Part shown: in pieces, positions 1 to 13,924 of the stretch
Layout: each line of letters begins with the position of its first letter
How positions within the stretch are numbered: the stretch's first letter is position 1
DNA from: Schistosoma haematobium
Lineage: Eukaryota > Platyhelminthes > Trematoda > Strigeidida > Schistosomatidae
Assembly: GCF_000699445.3 (NCBI RefSeq)
Contig: NC_067195.1
Coordinates: 63,277,591 to 63,341,590 of the forward strand
Direction: 5' to 3'
Length of the DNA: 64,000 nt
The notes under the pieces: generated by a model
What the model was told of the DNA's origin: nothing
What the model saw: only the letters and a program-made list of their open reading frames with translations
The model's database searches: none
Translations under genes and position numbers: made by a program

Positions 1-3000
1 AGTTTCGTAGATAGATTTCTATCAGTTAATCCTATTTAATCCATTAATGAAAATATTTGAAAGTTACTAATCTAAACGTATTTAGTTTAACCATAGCCAA
101 GATTTATGGGCAAAATAGTAAAACCAGGCAAATTTATTGAGAATAAAATTACACTAGATGATTGAATGTGTTATAGTTCTTCTATATATGATCTATCAGT
201 TCTAGATCCTCTTTACATGTGGTGCACGTTACTTATGCTGACAGACATAAGTAGCATGTAGCAGTAATCGAAAGTGAAACTCCTACCAGCAGAAGATTGG
301 ATTAAAAGGGACAGAAAGAGAAAGAGAACAAGTGTAATAAAAACAAAATTGAAAGAATCATGAAGCATGCAAAGAACAATTGAAGGAAGATGTGCAGATG
401 ATGTATTTAGTGTACGGTCCTCATTATTTTAACAAGGCACTTTGTAATTTTGCAGTAAACATTAAATTGATTTCCTACACCTAAATTTTCGTTCACTTCA
501 AGTAACTTATATGCATACTCTTAAATATTGAAAGAGATATAATCTACTAACGTAATAATATAGAAAACCCTGTAACAGATTATATTACTGGCGTTCATTA
601 GTGCATCATTAGAATGTGTACTTTAGTATCGATTACACTCTATAATCAACGGAACAATACTGGAAAACATTTCAAATATGGTAGAGTATATTACATTTCT
701 TTTCTTTCTTAATATATTGATTAAAAATGTCCATGTTACTTCTTTGAAGACCAATTTCTTTCAGTGTTGAAAAGCATCTTAACAGGCATTATCTTGAGAT
801 TAGTTTAAAAAAAATTGTAAATTCATTCGTTCAATTTTCTTTATAGGAAAATCGTCTTGACTACGAGAATAACATTTTGTATAACTCAGATTATTGACAT
901 AATATATGTTAACAAAATGTATTAAATATTGCCTTTTTTTAAAATGAAATTCATCCGAATATCATCGGATCCATAAATTAAAAAAAGTGATTTATCATAT
1001 AACATAGAAACAAAAGGAGTAAAATAAGCAGTTTACATAAGAGGAAATCAACTCATATTTCAAATTGCATATTATATTATTTTAATTTCGAATTGTTACC
1101 ATCAACTGAGTAAAATCACTTTAAAATGACTTATATGAGTCTGATTAGATAAGTCAAAATTAAGACACTAATATAAGCTAATTAGTTAAAAGCGTACAAG
1201 ATATAACTGATCATGTCTATCGAATAATTCAGTTATACTACAAAATTTTGTGATCTAAGAATAATGTTTTAATGAAATATTGACAAGCACTACAATGATA
1301 AACAAAAAAACACAGTACAAAATGAGTTAACGATCAAAGTTTACATTTCTTTTATCATAGATTATACTGTTCACAATGAATGAATGACAGTTCATCTAGT
1401 AAGTTATTTTTTTAGCTTACTTTTTTAGCTTTATTGTATTTAATGTTAATTCCATGTACTTGATTGTCAACATTTTTATTAATAAAATCTAAATTTACGT
1501 TTATCTGTTCTTAGTAGCAACAGAATTCAAAGGACTAAACTGTTAGCCGAATCGTTCCCATTGTTACTAGTATATTGTTATTAGTATATTGGCATCGTAT
1601 TGACGTTTACCCATATTTATAGTAATTCTCATTCAGAGTGAGCATATAATTACTTTATATCATCATCCTTAAGTCAAACATTTTAACTGATCAAATATTA
1701 GAACAATCTTATCCACTACGTCTAGAATTTTATTCTTATTGTTTTGGCACGCATTTACTGTAAACTTCTTTTAAGTGAGCAGAAACACAATGAAACTGCA
1801 GAAAATGACAGAAAAACAGTGAGCATTTCAACCAGATAAGCATTGAAAGACATAGATTATTAAGTTTAATAAATACAACATTTCTTAGCATTTCAGTAAC
1901 AGATTGAATTAAAATTTCATGTAATCCAAAGAAGCATTAAAATTTAACTGGAAATCTGTTAGCAGGGCAGTTTGCTATAGAGAGATTTCTGAGTTAATAA
2001 GTACCGAAAAAATCATTGCACCCCTAAAAATATAAGGTTGTGCAACAGCTCACAGAGGATTGTTGTTTTAAGTGATAACTAAAAGGAACGTCTATAAATA
2101 ACATACTGGTGGAATTACTTCTATTCATGTCTGATTTATCTTGAACTCATATATTCCTCAGAGATTTTTTGAAAAGCGTAGAGTGAAGAAGCGAGATAAC
2201 TTTGTCTTAAAATTTTGAAAAGATGCAGAATTTATTAAAATACCCTGATTGACAATGTGAGAAAAGTTTATAGGCCTAGCACCTACTTTAGTACTTGTCT
2301 ACACCACGTGCTACACTTCAATCACTTAGTTCATTTAAGTTTCATAACGCACTTCAGTCAGGTTACCAATGAGATTTTGACACAAATCCAAAAGATTTGC
2401 TGTACGTTTGGTACTCGGTCCCACAAAGTATATTGCATAGTAGTGTGCTACGTATTATTGTACGGTATGTAGATATTGTCCTAAAGGATGAAGATTATGT
2501 GCGAATAGCATGTATCCTATCATAGATGTCTTTGAACCATCGATTGTGATAAAACCACCACGTAAAGATGAAAAAAGCCTTAATACTGTTGGCAAAGAAA
2601 TTGAGCATTTACATAAAATTGGGGCATCACGAAAATTAAGGAAATAGCTATGGGATATACACGTTAATTTTCTATCATGGCATACAAAACTGGTTGAACA
2701 AAGTGATGGGTTTTAAAAAGTTACAGATAGCAGGACAACGACATGACCTCATTTTAGCAAATCACTAGCTGTCAGCCTGCTTTTGATAAGGTATTAACTT
2801 TCTTGAAATTATACAGAAATAAATGTCTACAGAACTATAATGTAATAGCTCAGAAGCGATCAAAGTGTCTTAGACACAATCAGTTTTCACCTTTCAAATT
2901 TCAAACATTTTTATCCTGTCTCATTTATTTATTCACCTATTGAAGTATATTCTACTTCTTCATTTTCGTACTTTTCCAATGTTGTTGTGGAGTTTAATAA

Positions 3001-4464
3001 TGTGAGGATATATACTTTTCAGTGCAGTTCTATGTTATGTCTATGCGTTTCTATCAGTCATTAGGATAAATATTCTATTAGGCCATGATTGTATTTCTTA
3101 TCTTTAATTCTGAATTATTATTATTATTATTATCAGCATTATCAGTATTGTTATTAATTTTGACTATTTACATGCAATTTTAATAAATATAAAGCATAAA
3201 TAAATTGAAATGTCAATCAGCTTATACAATATCCGTTTTAAAATGTTATATAGGTTAAAGATGATTTTCTCAGAATTATCAACGTGTTGTAAGTAATAAT
3301 GGGCGTTCATTTGTAAACCAAGTAACAGATAAATAAAATAAAGTATGATAACGTCCATTTAATATAATTCGATTACATTAATTCACGTCGTTACATTGAA
3401 TTTAACTATTTTAATCTGTTCCTATAATTACATTGAAGTACTAAATAGTTAATGACTAGTTTTAGTCGACATACAGGGATTCACAAGCATTCTGATTGTA
3501 ATATCTAATCCATGATTCTTTTGTACCCCAATTTGAATTATGGGAATAATGTACGATTTAAAGTACGGAGTATCCTACATATTATCCAATATTTGTTCAA
3601 AGTGTCGCTTAATGATATATAGATAATCACTTTAACTGCTTCAGAATAAATATACTAGTTGTGAAAGCTGTGTAACATATTCGATATAATAGTAGCGAAT
3701 GCTTATGGGATAAATGAAATGTTGAAAGATAATAATGAGACTCACATTTCTTGGTCGATATAAACCTATGTGTATGTACTGTGCCGCTCAGTGTTCGAAT
3801 TCCAAGAACAAATGTACTCATCAACCTCAGTCTATTTTAATTACATTACTACTTTATCAGATCAAAAACCAATGGTGTATATTGGAATGTTAAATTGTGC
3901 AAAATTGATCTCAATGTCCTGCATTCTACTGATATCTTTAAACAGCAACCCTTGCATTGTATTATTCGACTAGGTAATCAAACTTGAAAACGCGTAGATT
4001 TATAGCTGTCTAGTCATGTCGATCAAAGTATATAACATTTAAACATTTAAGTCGCTGAAAAGTAACAATTTGAAGTGAATGATGACACAATATCATAATC
4101 GTCATCGTCATCATCATCATTATGTTTTCTGATTTATTTAATCGATCTAACATACTAAATTTAATAATTTGATTATGCATCTTTTTAATGTCGAAATAAG
4201 TAATTGAACTGAATTTATTCTATAAATAGTAGTATTATCAGGATTCCAATTGAACCACATGCTGAGTGATAAAGTCATTTGGTTCACCTTGAATAAAAAG
4301 TACAAAATGGTGATGTACTAAGCAAAAATATACGTAAGTAATACTGCAGAACAGTTCATTTACGTTTTTTTAAAGTTAAGGGTACAATCGTAATTTACTA
4401 TCATTTAAACAAATTCTAAATACTAAGCTTTCAAAAAGTTTAAAAGTTGTATATAATTTTTTTT
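1..4464. other. AT-rich non-coding stretch
   Basis: No convincing gene or recognisable element was seen. Open frames are short (under 75 codons), have no family resemblance and end at random stops. A short TTA repeat lies near 3117-3133 and a TCA-type repeat near 4098-4117. The stretch at about 2240-2700 is slightly less AT-biased and has broken open frames, but I could not assign them to a family. Confidence 0.6.
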
Positions 4465-5340
4465 ACTTTACTTTTACTTACGCTTGTTACCCCCAATGGA
4501 ACATAGGCCGCCGATCAGCATTCTCTAACCCGCTCACTCTGTCCTGGGCCTGCCTTTCTACTTCTATCCGATTATTGTTCATTCTATCCATGTCCGTATC
4601 CGTTTCTCGGCGTAATGTGTTCTTTGGTCTTCCTCTTCCGATTTGGCCTTGAGGATTCCAAGTAAGGGCTTACCGTGTGACACAGTTGGGTGCTTTCCTC
4701 AATGTGTGTCCTATCTACTTCCAGCGCTTCTTCCTGATTTCTTTCTCCACTGGAATCTGGTTTGTTCTCTCCCACAGTCGGTTATTGCTGATAGTGCCTG
4801 GTCAACGGATCCGAAGTATTTTGCGTAGACGGCTGTTAATAAACACTTGTATCTTCTGGATGATGGCTTTTGTAGTTCTCCAGGTTTCCACCCCATACAG
4901 TAGAAGTGTCTTGACATTTGTATTGGAAATTCTGACCTTGGTGTTGGTTGACATTTGCTTTGAGTTCCAGCTGTTCTTCAATCGTAAATATGCTGCTCTT
5001 GCTTTACCGATACGAGCTTTCACATCTGCATCAGACCCACCATGGTCATCAATGACGCTGCTCAGATATGTAAAGGTTTTTACATCTTACAAAGGTTCTC
5101 CGCCATGTGTGATTCGATCGGTGATGTTGTGTTGTATCGGAGAATCTTGCTTTTCCCTTTGTGTATGTTGAGACCTACTAATGCCGAGGCTGCTGCTACA
5201 CTGGTCGTCTTCTCCTGCATTTTTTGTTGCGTTTGCGATAGGAGAGTCAGATCATCGGCGAAGTCTAGATCGTCCAGCTGGATCCTAGATGTCCACCGTA
5301 TCCCATGCTACCCCTTAGATTTTGACGTCTTAATGATCTA
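4465..5340 (-). mobile_element. SR2-like RTE retrotransposon, 3' fragment
   Basis: This is the C-terminal part of a reverse transcriptase (RT) of an RTE-clade non-LTR retrotransposon, read on the minus strand. The frame at 5023-4802 encodes the typical RTE stretch KARIGKARAAYLRLKNSWNS, followed by a YGVETWRTTKAI block. After frameshifts and stops come an RPK-type arginine-rich tail and a [13 protein letters not shown] end. The last bases run into an A/AGTAA-rich tail at about 4465-4485, as expected for the 3' end. The 5' end is truncated before the catalytic YADD block. In-frame stops show it is dead. The SR2/SjR2 family name is from memory; RTE clade is the firmer call. Confidence 0.85.
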
Positions 5341-7665
5341 GTCAATCACCAGGAGAATTGCATATAATAAGAAGATGAATAAATACTAATGACGAATTCT
5401 GTTATATAAATTTATCCTGAATCAAGTTGTTTAAATTATATTTAACCGAAAAAAAACTAAATACAAAGAGAAATCTTAAGATTTTGATGATAGAGGCAGT
5501 TTTATCCTTTAATAGTTTTAGTAAGTCATCAGTTTTGATTATTGATTATCTCTTAACTGGTTCTTAGTGCACAATAAGAAAAGCAAAAAATTAGGCAAAT
5601 AAGTTTGTCCATATGAATCAAAGTTATTAAAAGCTTTTGCTGTCTGTAGTGAGTCCTCTATAATTCAGTGCACCAATAGACAGGAAAACACACAAGGTAG
5701 TACAAATATGAACACGTCATAAAGTCCCTATAAATACAAACTGGATAAGATAATTGACAAAAGAAGGGCATTATGTGCAAGAACAATATAAATATGGGAG
5801 AGAAGAAAGTGTTGTTAAAATATAAAATGAACATTCATGTTGTATCTATACATACTAATATGATCAACTTTAATTTGTCATTTGGGATCTTAAATCTCCT
5901 AATATTAACAACAACTCAAAACCATAGCCATCAAGCTTGCATAAACCTTAAGACTCAGACGAGTACTCAGTAAACTTAAAGGCTGACAGCATATTTCTCC
6001 TACCTGTGTCTACACCAGGCAACATTAAAAGTTTCGGAACTCTGTTGTGACAGAGATTTATGACCCAAGTTTTCAGACAGTGTAAGTTCTCAACCTCATC
6101 AATTGAGTTGTTCTCTTTTCTTAAAACTGCATATATAGCTGAAACACTTTTTATATATTTGAGTGCAGCTTAGATAAACATTTACTTGACAATGTTAGTA
6201 AAGCCAACAGGAAATTTTCTGGCTATCTTTAAGAAGAACTTTCATACTGATGCAGAAAATAATAACATTGTAATGACTGCCATTATAACATTGATAATAA
6301 TAGATTACTTTGACAATGTTCACTAAAAATCCTGCCTATCCTGCATAGCAGTATACTTAATAGACAGCAGTTGATTACACTTATGTCCTTTATTTTTAAA
6401 AAAAAAACATGTAATATATACACGTTTATTCTAATTTGGTTGGTAAGGCATTGAAAAAGACTTTTTTTGAAGTTAATCAATAAACATGAAGTAACAATGC
6501 AATAAATGATCTGAAACCCATAAGATTTCAGTTATCATTTGAATATTTTCACTGTCGATCCAGATATATATACGAAAGAAAAAAAACAACTAATGTTTAG
6601 TTTTGTTGTCACAATGCTTACACTTGGCTGTATATCATGTGCATATACAATTAGTCATACGATACCAAATGTGAAATGAATGATTTGAAATGTCAGTTAT
6701 CTTTCCAGAAGAAATTATATATATTTAAAAGAATGTGATTTATATTGAATAAATGAAAAACATAAAACATTCCAAATAGAATCAGTAAAACAATTTTTTT
6801 GGATCTACACTTGAATTGACTCAATGATGATATTCCTGTCAATTCCACTAGAGTTAAATAAATGATATATCTGAAATGCATTTCGCATATTGGATAAAAA
6901 AAATCAAAAAAAGTTTCATAAAAGCATAGAAATAATTTCGCGTTAATATTTATATCAAGTTAAATTTGATTGACTTTATAGAATAATACCAGTCCTACAT
7001 TACTATTATAGTGAATGAATACTCAGGTGAGGAAGATTATTTTTTGTTTGGTGCGGAACTGCAGACTGACTTCATTAATTACGAAAACCATACAGTAAAG
7101 ACTTTATTTGTACAACTTCGATAAGTTGTCCTTTACAACTTTCAAGATTCTTCTAATTCCGTTTTTTAGACCAATCTCTTTCTGTTTCCTTTTCGGTTTT
7201 CTTCAGTTCAGTTTTCTCAATCCTCTTTTGACAGGCATTCCACTTCTAATTGGTGTTACATACCACTTATCTCTGTGAACATAAGTAGCATACACCACAT
7301 GACTTCATTTCTGGTTAGGTATACTTCGTGAAGTGAGCATATAATTCAACCTGATTAAAGTGATTTTCATAGGAATTTCATACAAATGAACGATAACTTT
7401 ATTACAAGCTATCGTTATTCAGATAACCAGGAACTATTTAATTAAAAAAGTTGAAAGTAAGAAATTACAGTTTGGGGTAAAACAGACTGTTTGTCCTGAT
7501 TTTCAATGGATTTCAAGGTAATATCATTTTGTAATAAAAATCATATGCAAATAAATTATTATGTTCAGGACTATCATAAGTGTGTTTGCAATAAACTTCA
7601 GCAACTGAATCTATTGTCATCAATTTAAATCCTCTACTAAATTAATTTACTGTGGTTTGTATACA
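5341..7665. other. AT-rich non-coding stretch
   Basis: No gene or repeat family was recognised. Only short spurious open frames and homopolymer runs are present. Confidence 0.55.
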
Positions 7666-8735
7666 ACTGATCTCCTTCCGGAGGGTCCACTTACCAACTT
7701 AGAATACGCAGTTGAAATAGTCCTGTTCGTTGAATACGCTGATAAAATGCAGTCTTTTGGTAGCTACTAAGCAACAATGCCAGAATGTTTGGAATGCGTT
7801 CCTTCTTTTCTAAATACAAGTTGTTGCTTCAGAACTGGTCTGCGTCAACACCTGAACTAAGGATAGGTAGTGAAGTAGTCGAACGCGTTGACAACTTCAC
7901 TTATCTTGGAAGTCTGATCAGCCCTAATAGGTTGGTGTGCTGACGAAATCTCAGCACGGATTCGAAAAGCTCATTTGACTTTTGCCAGCTTACGTCACCC
8001 GTGGCGAAGGCAAGATATCCGTCTATCAATTAAGGGACGAGTATACGGCGCGGCAGTCCGTTCTGTTTTAATTTACGGTAGCGAAACATGGCCATTAAGA
8101 GTAGAAGATATTCGTAAGCTACTAGTATCTGACCACAGATGCTGAGATCACCAGGCAAGTAATAGTGAGGTTCGACGTGTAGGGTACTAGGAAATGATGG
8201 TAAATCAGTTGATGTTGTGATTCTTCATCGACTGAGATGGTTGGGCCACGTGTTACGTATGGCTGAACACCGATTACCACGACGTGCAATGCTAACCGGT
8301 GTTGGGGATGGTTGGAAGAAAGTTAGGGGCGGCCAAACCAAAACGTGGCATCAATGCTTGAAGTCACTAACTTCTAGTCGGAGCCACGTTGGCAGATGCA
8401 GACTATTTGATTGGGGTCCACGTGACTATCGTAGCTAATGTTTGGAGACTCTTGGTGACATGGCTCAGAATCGATCACAATGGCGTAGGTGTATACACTC
8501 TCTGCCTTCTCTTAAACTAAGAGATTAAAATCACTCCATATCTTTCTTTCTACGAACTAATTCTTCCTTCCTGTATTATATCCTTATATGCAATCTTTCG
8601 TTTATATATTACCACCTTTGAATTAACTACTTTTATGAATCCGGTGTCCATCTTGTTGCGTTAATAAGGTATGGCAACTTGGACCGATGGAAATATGTTC
8701 CTGATCCTCCGTTGTAGCTGACTGACTGACTGTTT
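7666..8735 (+). mobile_element. Perere-3/SR3-like RTE retrotransposon, 3' fragment (copy A)
   Basis: This is a 5'-truncated non-LTR element. The upstream part (about 7666-8200) is a badly decayed RT: traces such as GPLTNLEYAV, the region around ERVDNFTYLGS and the R-DIRLSIKGRV block are visible but split by stops and frameshifts. From 8217 the frame is clean for 73 codons (RLRWLGHVLRMAEHRLPRRA onward, ending YRS-stop), and the protein is identical to three other copies in this window. A 3' UTR ends in the tandem tail GCTGACTGACTGACTG at about 8720-8735. The contrast between decayed upstream and pristine C-terminus suggests conversion or a chimeric origin. Confidence 0.85.
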
Positions 8736-9902
8736 GTAACTGATTGATTATGCCGTATAAAAATCTAATAAATTCACTAGTTTACACTAAAAAGTCAGAT
8801 CCTCATAGCTGATTAATAATTATTTTTTAGAATAATATTACTACATATCATAATTCAAATATCTTTCGTTAAATAAAAGCTACTACATCTATTTATTATT
8901 CTTATTTCCGTAACTTTCTGTAGATCTCGTTAATTCCGTAAACATGAAATTATCTAGTGTTATTTCACGTAATGTGACCAGTATTGTTTTGTATAGCATG
9001 TTAACTTCATATTTACCTGTATTAAATGGATAGTTCATCTTTACCGGTTATTCTGTGTTCATCGCTAAAGTACAACAAATTCTAATGTTTATTACTGTGT
9101 CTTATGTCGTATTCATTATTTCAGTAAACTATTTTAAAATGATAAAGAATTCCTTTAATTATTGTTATAATCCAGATTTCACGATACTATTTATTGGACG
9201 AAAGTGAACTATATTAGTCCTAACTGATTTCTATTTGTATATTCCTGAATGGATAATTATTCTATAATGAATAAAACTTGTGTTAGAATCATCATATAAA
9301 ATAAATCACAATAATATTTCCAGATAATTATTAATTTATCGCACTGTGTTGTGAATTATCACGGAGCTGTTTAATTGCTCTTTACTCAACTAATGTATTT
9401 TCAAAAAATAACAAATTAGTGTCTTGTGAAAGATATTTTCCATACAGCTATTAGATTTTTCACAAAAAAGGAAATGAAGGGTAACAGAATCATATAAATA
9501 AAGTAGAAGCTACGAAATTCCAACCACTAGATCTTAATTTATTGCAACAATGAGTTGTTTCATATTTTGAAAACAGTAACAATCATGAAAAGTTGATATC
9601 GAATCTTCAGAAATGTTCAATTCATTTCGATCTGTCCATAGTTTTCAGTACTTTTTAAGTTGATGTCAGTTCATGGTTAAAAAAATCTTTACAAATAATT
9701 TAATTATGAATAAAATATTTTGAAAATTTATCCCCGACTGTCAAATAAAGAACTGTTCATTGAGTCTAAAAAATCTCAATTCTATATTATCAATTCAGAT
9801 ATACACATACATCATTAACATGCTCCCACAGGAAAGTGATCCTGTATAAGTCAAAATGAAATACAGAATTAATTTATCATAATTAACTACTAACTAACTA
9901 CT
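8736..9902. other. AT-rich non-coding stretch
   Basis: Nothing recognisable lies between the RTE tail and the Penelope-like remnant. Confidence 0.55.
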
Positions 9903-10289
9903 AACACCAACTGTGTATACAAATTTAAGTGTATCTGCCAAAGCAGTTACATTGGTAGAACAAAAAGGAGAGCCTACATCCAATTCAAGGAACATATTCC
10001 GAAGAGTTTAAGATCAAACGGACTAAAAGCACTCAGCAGTGGCATCGCAAGACATCTCCTTTACACAGGACACGAAGTCGATACACTGAAGTCCTTCAAG
10101 GTGATTAACAAAAAATCAAACTCAAGCCTTTTGAAATTTGCCGAAGCGATAGCAATCAAACGTCTAAAACCAGATCTATGTATAAAAAAAGACAGTAATA
10201 AATCTTTCTTTGTCCTGGGAACATTAACCCCCCTCTTTATTCATTTATTTATTACGTCATTCACCATTCCAACTCCTTCTGAAGTCTAA
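9903..10289 (+). pseudogene. GIY-YIG endonuclease remnant of a Penelope-like retroelement
   Basis: The open frame running to 10289 encodes a GIY-YIG nuclease fold as found at the C-terminus of Penelope-like elements. In order: VYKFKCICQSSYIGRTKRRA (GIY-YIG-like core with the following Arg), FKEHI (the conserved E-H after the core), SGIARHLLYTGHEVD (the typical S-IA-H—TGH-D block), then a K-F-VI block, AEAIAIKRLKPDLC (E-AI-I—P-LC) and a short hydrophobic end. In intact elements it nicks target DNA for priming. The RT that should lie upstream is absent, so this is a truncated copy; no frameshift is seen inside the nuclease part. Family assignment by motif order is fairly sure; the exact element is not. 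Confidence 0.8.
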
Positions 10290-11744
10290 AATTACATCAT
10301 TCATAACTGACTGATTTCAATTCATATCCTTATTTATTACCATTAATCTATTTTCAGTTACTGCATTATATAATCATCTAATGTGTTTTTTTAATTCCAT
10401 GAGCTCTAATCGCTATTTCAATGTTCTGTAACCTTCCCTCCTAAACTTTATTTATTTGAAACAAACGACTTTTATGACCTCATTAACTCTATCGAAATCT
10501 TCGCTACATCATGATACATATATTCATCCTTAATCACCCTCTTATGTATAAGTATGTCAATAACTGAAATAACACGGATTTTCAAATATTTTAGGTTGTA
10601 AGCAGCTGATGAGAACCTAACGAAATAAAATGAATTCACATTATTCTGCACCAATCTTTGTTCTTGCTCTCTTTAACTACTAACTGACTGATTAATCAAT
10701 AAACAAACTTTAGTTTTTGGTATGAAATCTTTTTCTTCGTCATACGATATTGCATTAATCAAACGTAACTTAATTATGGGAAATATCAATAATTGCCATT
10801 CAACTTATTTTCGCTTTAATACCAATCATTATCCTATGATGTTATCAAAGTGAAAAAATAAATGGTTATTAATTGTCTACAATTTACTAATCGAATTCAT
10901 AATAATTCCTTGTCAGGTGTAGCTTGAGCTAAGCCATTTGTAGACATTTTTGTACTGATTTCTTGAAAAGTGTACATACCTGAAGCTGAATAAACAGCTA
11001 AATAATAACGTAGACAATATGCGTGTATCAACAACAAAACAATGTACCTAAATATTTAAAATATGGCGCAGTATATATGGCTTACAACATGTATACATCG
11101 TTATAGACATTAGAGAAATAAAATCCATATGAAAATGATGATTTCGACAACCTAAGGTTATTATATATATATATATATTGAAGATGAAATAAATGTTGAA
11201 TCAAATGGCAATTTGGTAATTTTAGATACTCTGATTAACTTCAAACACTTTTTCAACATAAGTGATGAAAGCTAAATAATTACTAAAAACTGGATAACAG
11301 ACATTAATTGCTTCACCAAATTTTTAAAGCTCATATTCAAGAGAAGTTGTACAAAGGGCTAAGTTTAAATTCTGTAGTTAAAAATCTCCAGTTGTACTCA
11401 AGTCATAAATTGGTACTATGATAAACGAATGCTAAATGAAATTATCTGTTATAAATAGTGCTTTGATGAGTTCATTAATTTTTATTTTCAACTTCAAGAT
11501 TCCATCTCGATGATACTTTGATCTAGGTATGCTGAAATCTAGCCAATCAAACAACGACAGTGTACTCTACTGTAGACTATTGCACTATAAAAAATTAATC
11601 GCAAGCGTTGGTTAGTCATTCGCAACCCAAGACGTAGCATATATGTGTATCGGTTCAAATTACTATAGCACATTGATATAGCGAGATGAAGTTATTAAGT
11701 TTAATTCCAAAACAGAACAATCAATAACAGTATCAATAGAAGCT
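10290..11744. other. Non-coding stretch 3' of the Penelope-like remnant
   Basis: Probably part is the 3' non-coding region of the Penelope-like copy. A CTGATGAG...CGAAAT string at 10601-10626 resembles a hammerhead core, but it lacks a workable stem II. A TA dinucleotide run is listed separately. Otherwise nothing recognisable. Confidence 0.4.
11162..11179. repeat. (TA)n microsatellite
   Basis: Short uninterrupted alternating TA run. Confidence 0.9.
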
Positions 11745-11890
11745 TCAAAAATTAAGTAATGACTATAAGACTTCAAAACCCAGGATCTGTAGGAAGACAA
11801 AGAGTAAATACACCTGATCTATTGCAACCGATTTTGGGCAAAGTCACCCAATGTTAGTCACCAACCTCTGGTTACGGTGACAGTGTGGGT
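11745..11890 (-). pseudogene. Old RTE C-terminal remnant
   Basis: On the minus strand a reading frame with one stop gives a series matching the end of the Perere-3-like proteins in this window: a G-P-N-Q-L-T-GD block, then FAQNRLQ and IRCIYSLSS. These line up with DMAQNRSQWRRCIHSLPS that follows copies A, B, C and E. DNA similarity to those copies is partial, so it belongs to an older or related RTE family. Upstream sequence (to about 12060) keeps a 67-codon open frame with no clear match. Confidence 0.55.
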
Positions 11891-13924
11891 CACCACCAAG
11901 AAGAATCTATCGAATTTCGGTAACCTAACAGAGTCTTCCACTTTTAAATGATTATGCTTCATACTTATATCGTAGAATAGAACGAAATGCTTAGCAGTCA
12001 ACTTGTCCAATTCTCTGTAGACCGATATCTTGTATACGTTACATGTGATATGAGTTGGCAAAAAAAACTGAACTTTCTGAATCTGTACCAGTTATAAATG
12101 CTAACACCATGAACTTAATTTGTTTACTTTAGTAAATATGCAAAATGTAAGTTGCTCCAATAAATTGTGAATTTTGGTGAAATTAACCTTTGAGATCTAT
12201 TTTCCAGTTACATTGTGAACTATGAAGTACAAACCATTCGAACAGCTTCACGATATTTTTGTAAATCAACAACTAACATATATAGTAAGTGTTCAGATAT
12301 CCACAAGCATATAACATATCACCTATTATCATTATATAAACTATATTCTATCTACGTAGCATGTAGCTTGTCGACTTTGTCAAATGAATTCTGTTTTATT
12401 TACCTTGCTGGTGAATAATTGACAAACAATTTTCGTTTTCAGTCTACCATTTTGTTAGCTGAATATAACTTTCTAATCACTCGACTTTCATTATCTATTT
12501 AACACTATCAAAAATGGAGTGTTTAAATAAAACAGGTTGATGAATCTAGTATTAAATCTGTACAAACTATTTATCAGAAAATGAAATCATTTAAGTGAAT
12601 ATTTTTCAAACTTTGGACAGAAATATGACAAAAGTTGGAGACCAATTATGCAAAAGATACTATATGCCACAATTATATATGACATTTTCAGAGACTGAAA
12701 TTTCAACACATCCATGTTCCTCAATAATTCAATTAAAATCTTTCGAATGACTAAAACTCAAATTATCAGGGATACATCGAGTCAAAATTGATCAAAAACG
12801 CTTATGGGACGCTATTATTTACTACATCTTTGTAACTGTATTTATAGTTATTTCAGAAATAATAGCCTTTAATAAACAAGTGAATGGTTGCATTCTTAAC
12901 AAAGGTACCAAACGTTGTTCGAAAATTGAAAGTTATGTAACAACTAAAAGAGTAATAAAAATCAAAATATCGCATAAAAGAGAGATATGATTGTCTATTT
13001 GATGAATATAAAGAAGATAACATTGTGGCAGGCACATGTTTAAAACAACTTGTAGTGACTTTGTTTCGTTAATCAATTACCTCCATAATGGTTATAATAT
13101 AAACCTTGATGATGTTTAAAATCAGAAAGCAATAAGAAGCGGCAACTAGAGTTTATTAGCGGATAGCACAGATCACAAGACTGCAAGCAAATTGAGCGAG
13201 TTTGAAGCAGAGAGGCGAATATGGGTATACGAGAGAATACAGAGGCAAATTTATAGTTGAATCGAACCAAGGCGCAGCTAGGCTAGGCAAAGGCTGATAA
13301 TAGGATTTGCGTACATATACACATGGGGAAGAGAATGATTCATCGGGCGATATTTAAGCTATCAGCATTTTAGCTAGAGTCTGTCATGTGATAAATCGTA
13401 TACGTTTATACAGATATGGCAGTGATCATAATACTGTAAAGAAATATTATTCGGATAACATTGTCTATTAAGTTAATAAAAAGGCTTAACTAAAACTAGC
13501 CATAATCGAAATCGATTATGTGAGAGTTGCCGTAAACTTACAACATAAGAAAAAAGTGTCAGAACCACCGTTAAATGAAGGGGGACTGAGTTTACTGTTT
13601 CTGAAGTCCTAGACCGTTATACTTAAGTTTCTTATCCAGCCTCCTTTAGAACCAGTTTTTCTAACTTCATGAATAACTTTCAATGAAGATTCTCTTGGAG
13701 AAAGTTAACCAGATTTGACCAGATATTCAAAAATATAAGTAGTGACTGAATGATCTTTTGCCATTAGATAAGCATGCTAGTTAGTGCCCAGATATGATTT
13801 TGGATAAAGCACAATTTCTGGAACAACATAAGTTAATTCTGAACACACTTCACATAAAATGGAACACAAACAAATATAAAATTTCAATATGAATGAAAAA
13901 GCATTTATTAAAGAATTAATTTCG
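11891..13924. other. Non-coding stretch
   Basis: No gene recognised. The less AT-biased patch at about 13120-13300 has the look of an interspersed repeat but matches nothing else in the window that I could see. Confidence 0.45.

Noticed and set aside
4677..5171. Plus-strand frame of 164 codons
   Set aside because: Antisense of the SR2-like RT C-terminus on the minus strand.
10601..10660. Third hammerhead candidate CTGATGAG...CGAAAT
   Set aside because: The segment between the two core motifs (GAACCTAAC) cannot form stem II beyond one pair, and stem III and the cleavage site are unclear. Kept only as a possible relic of the Penelope-like element.
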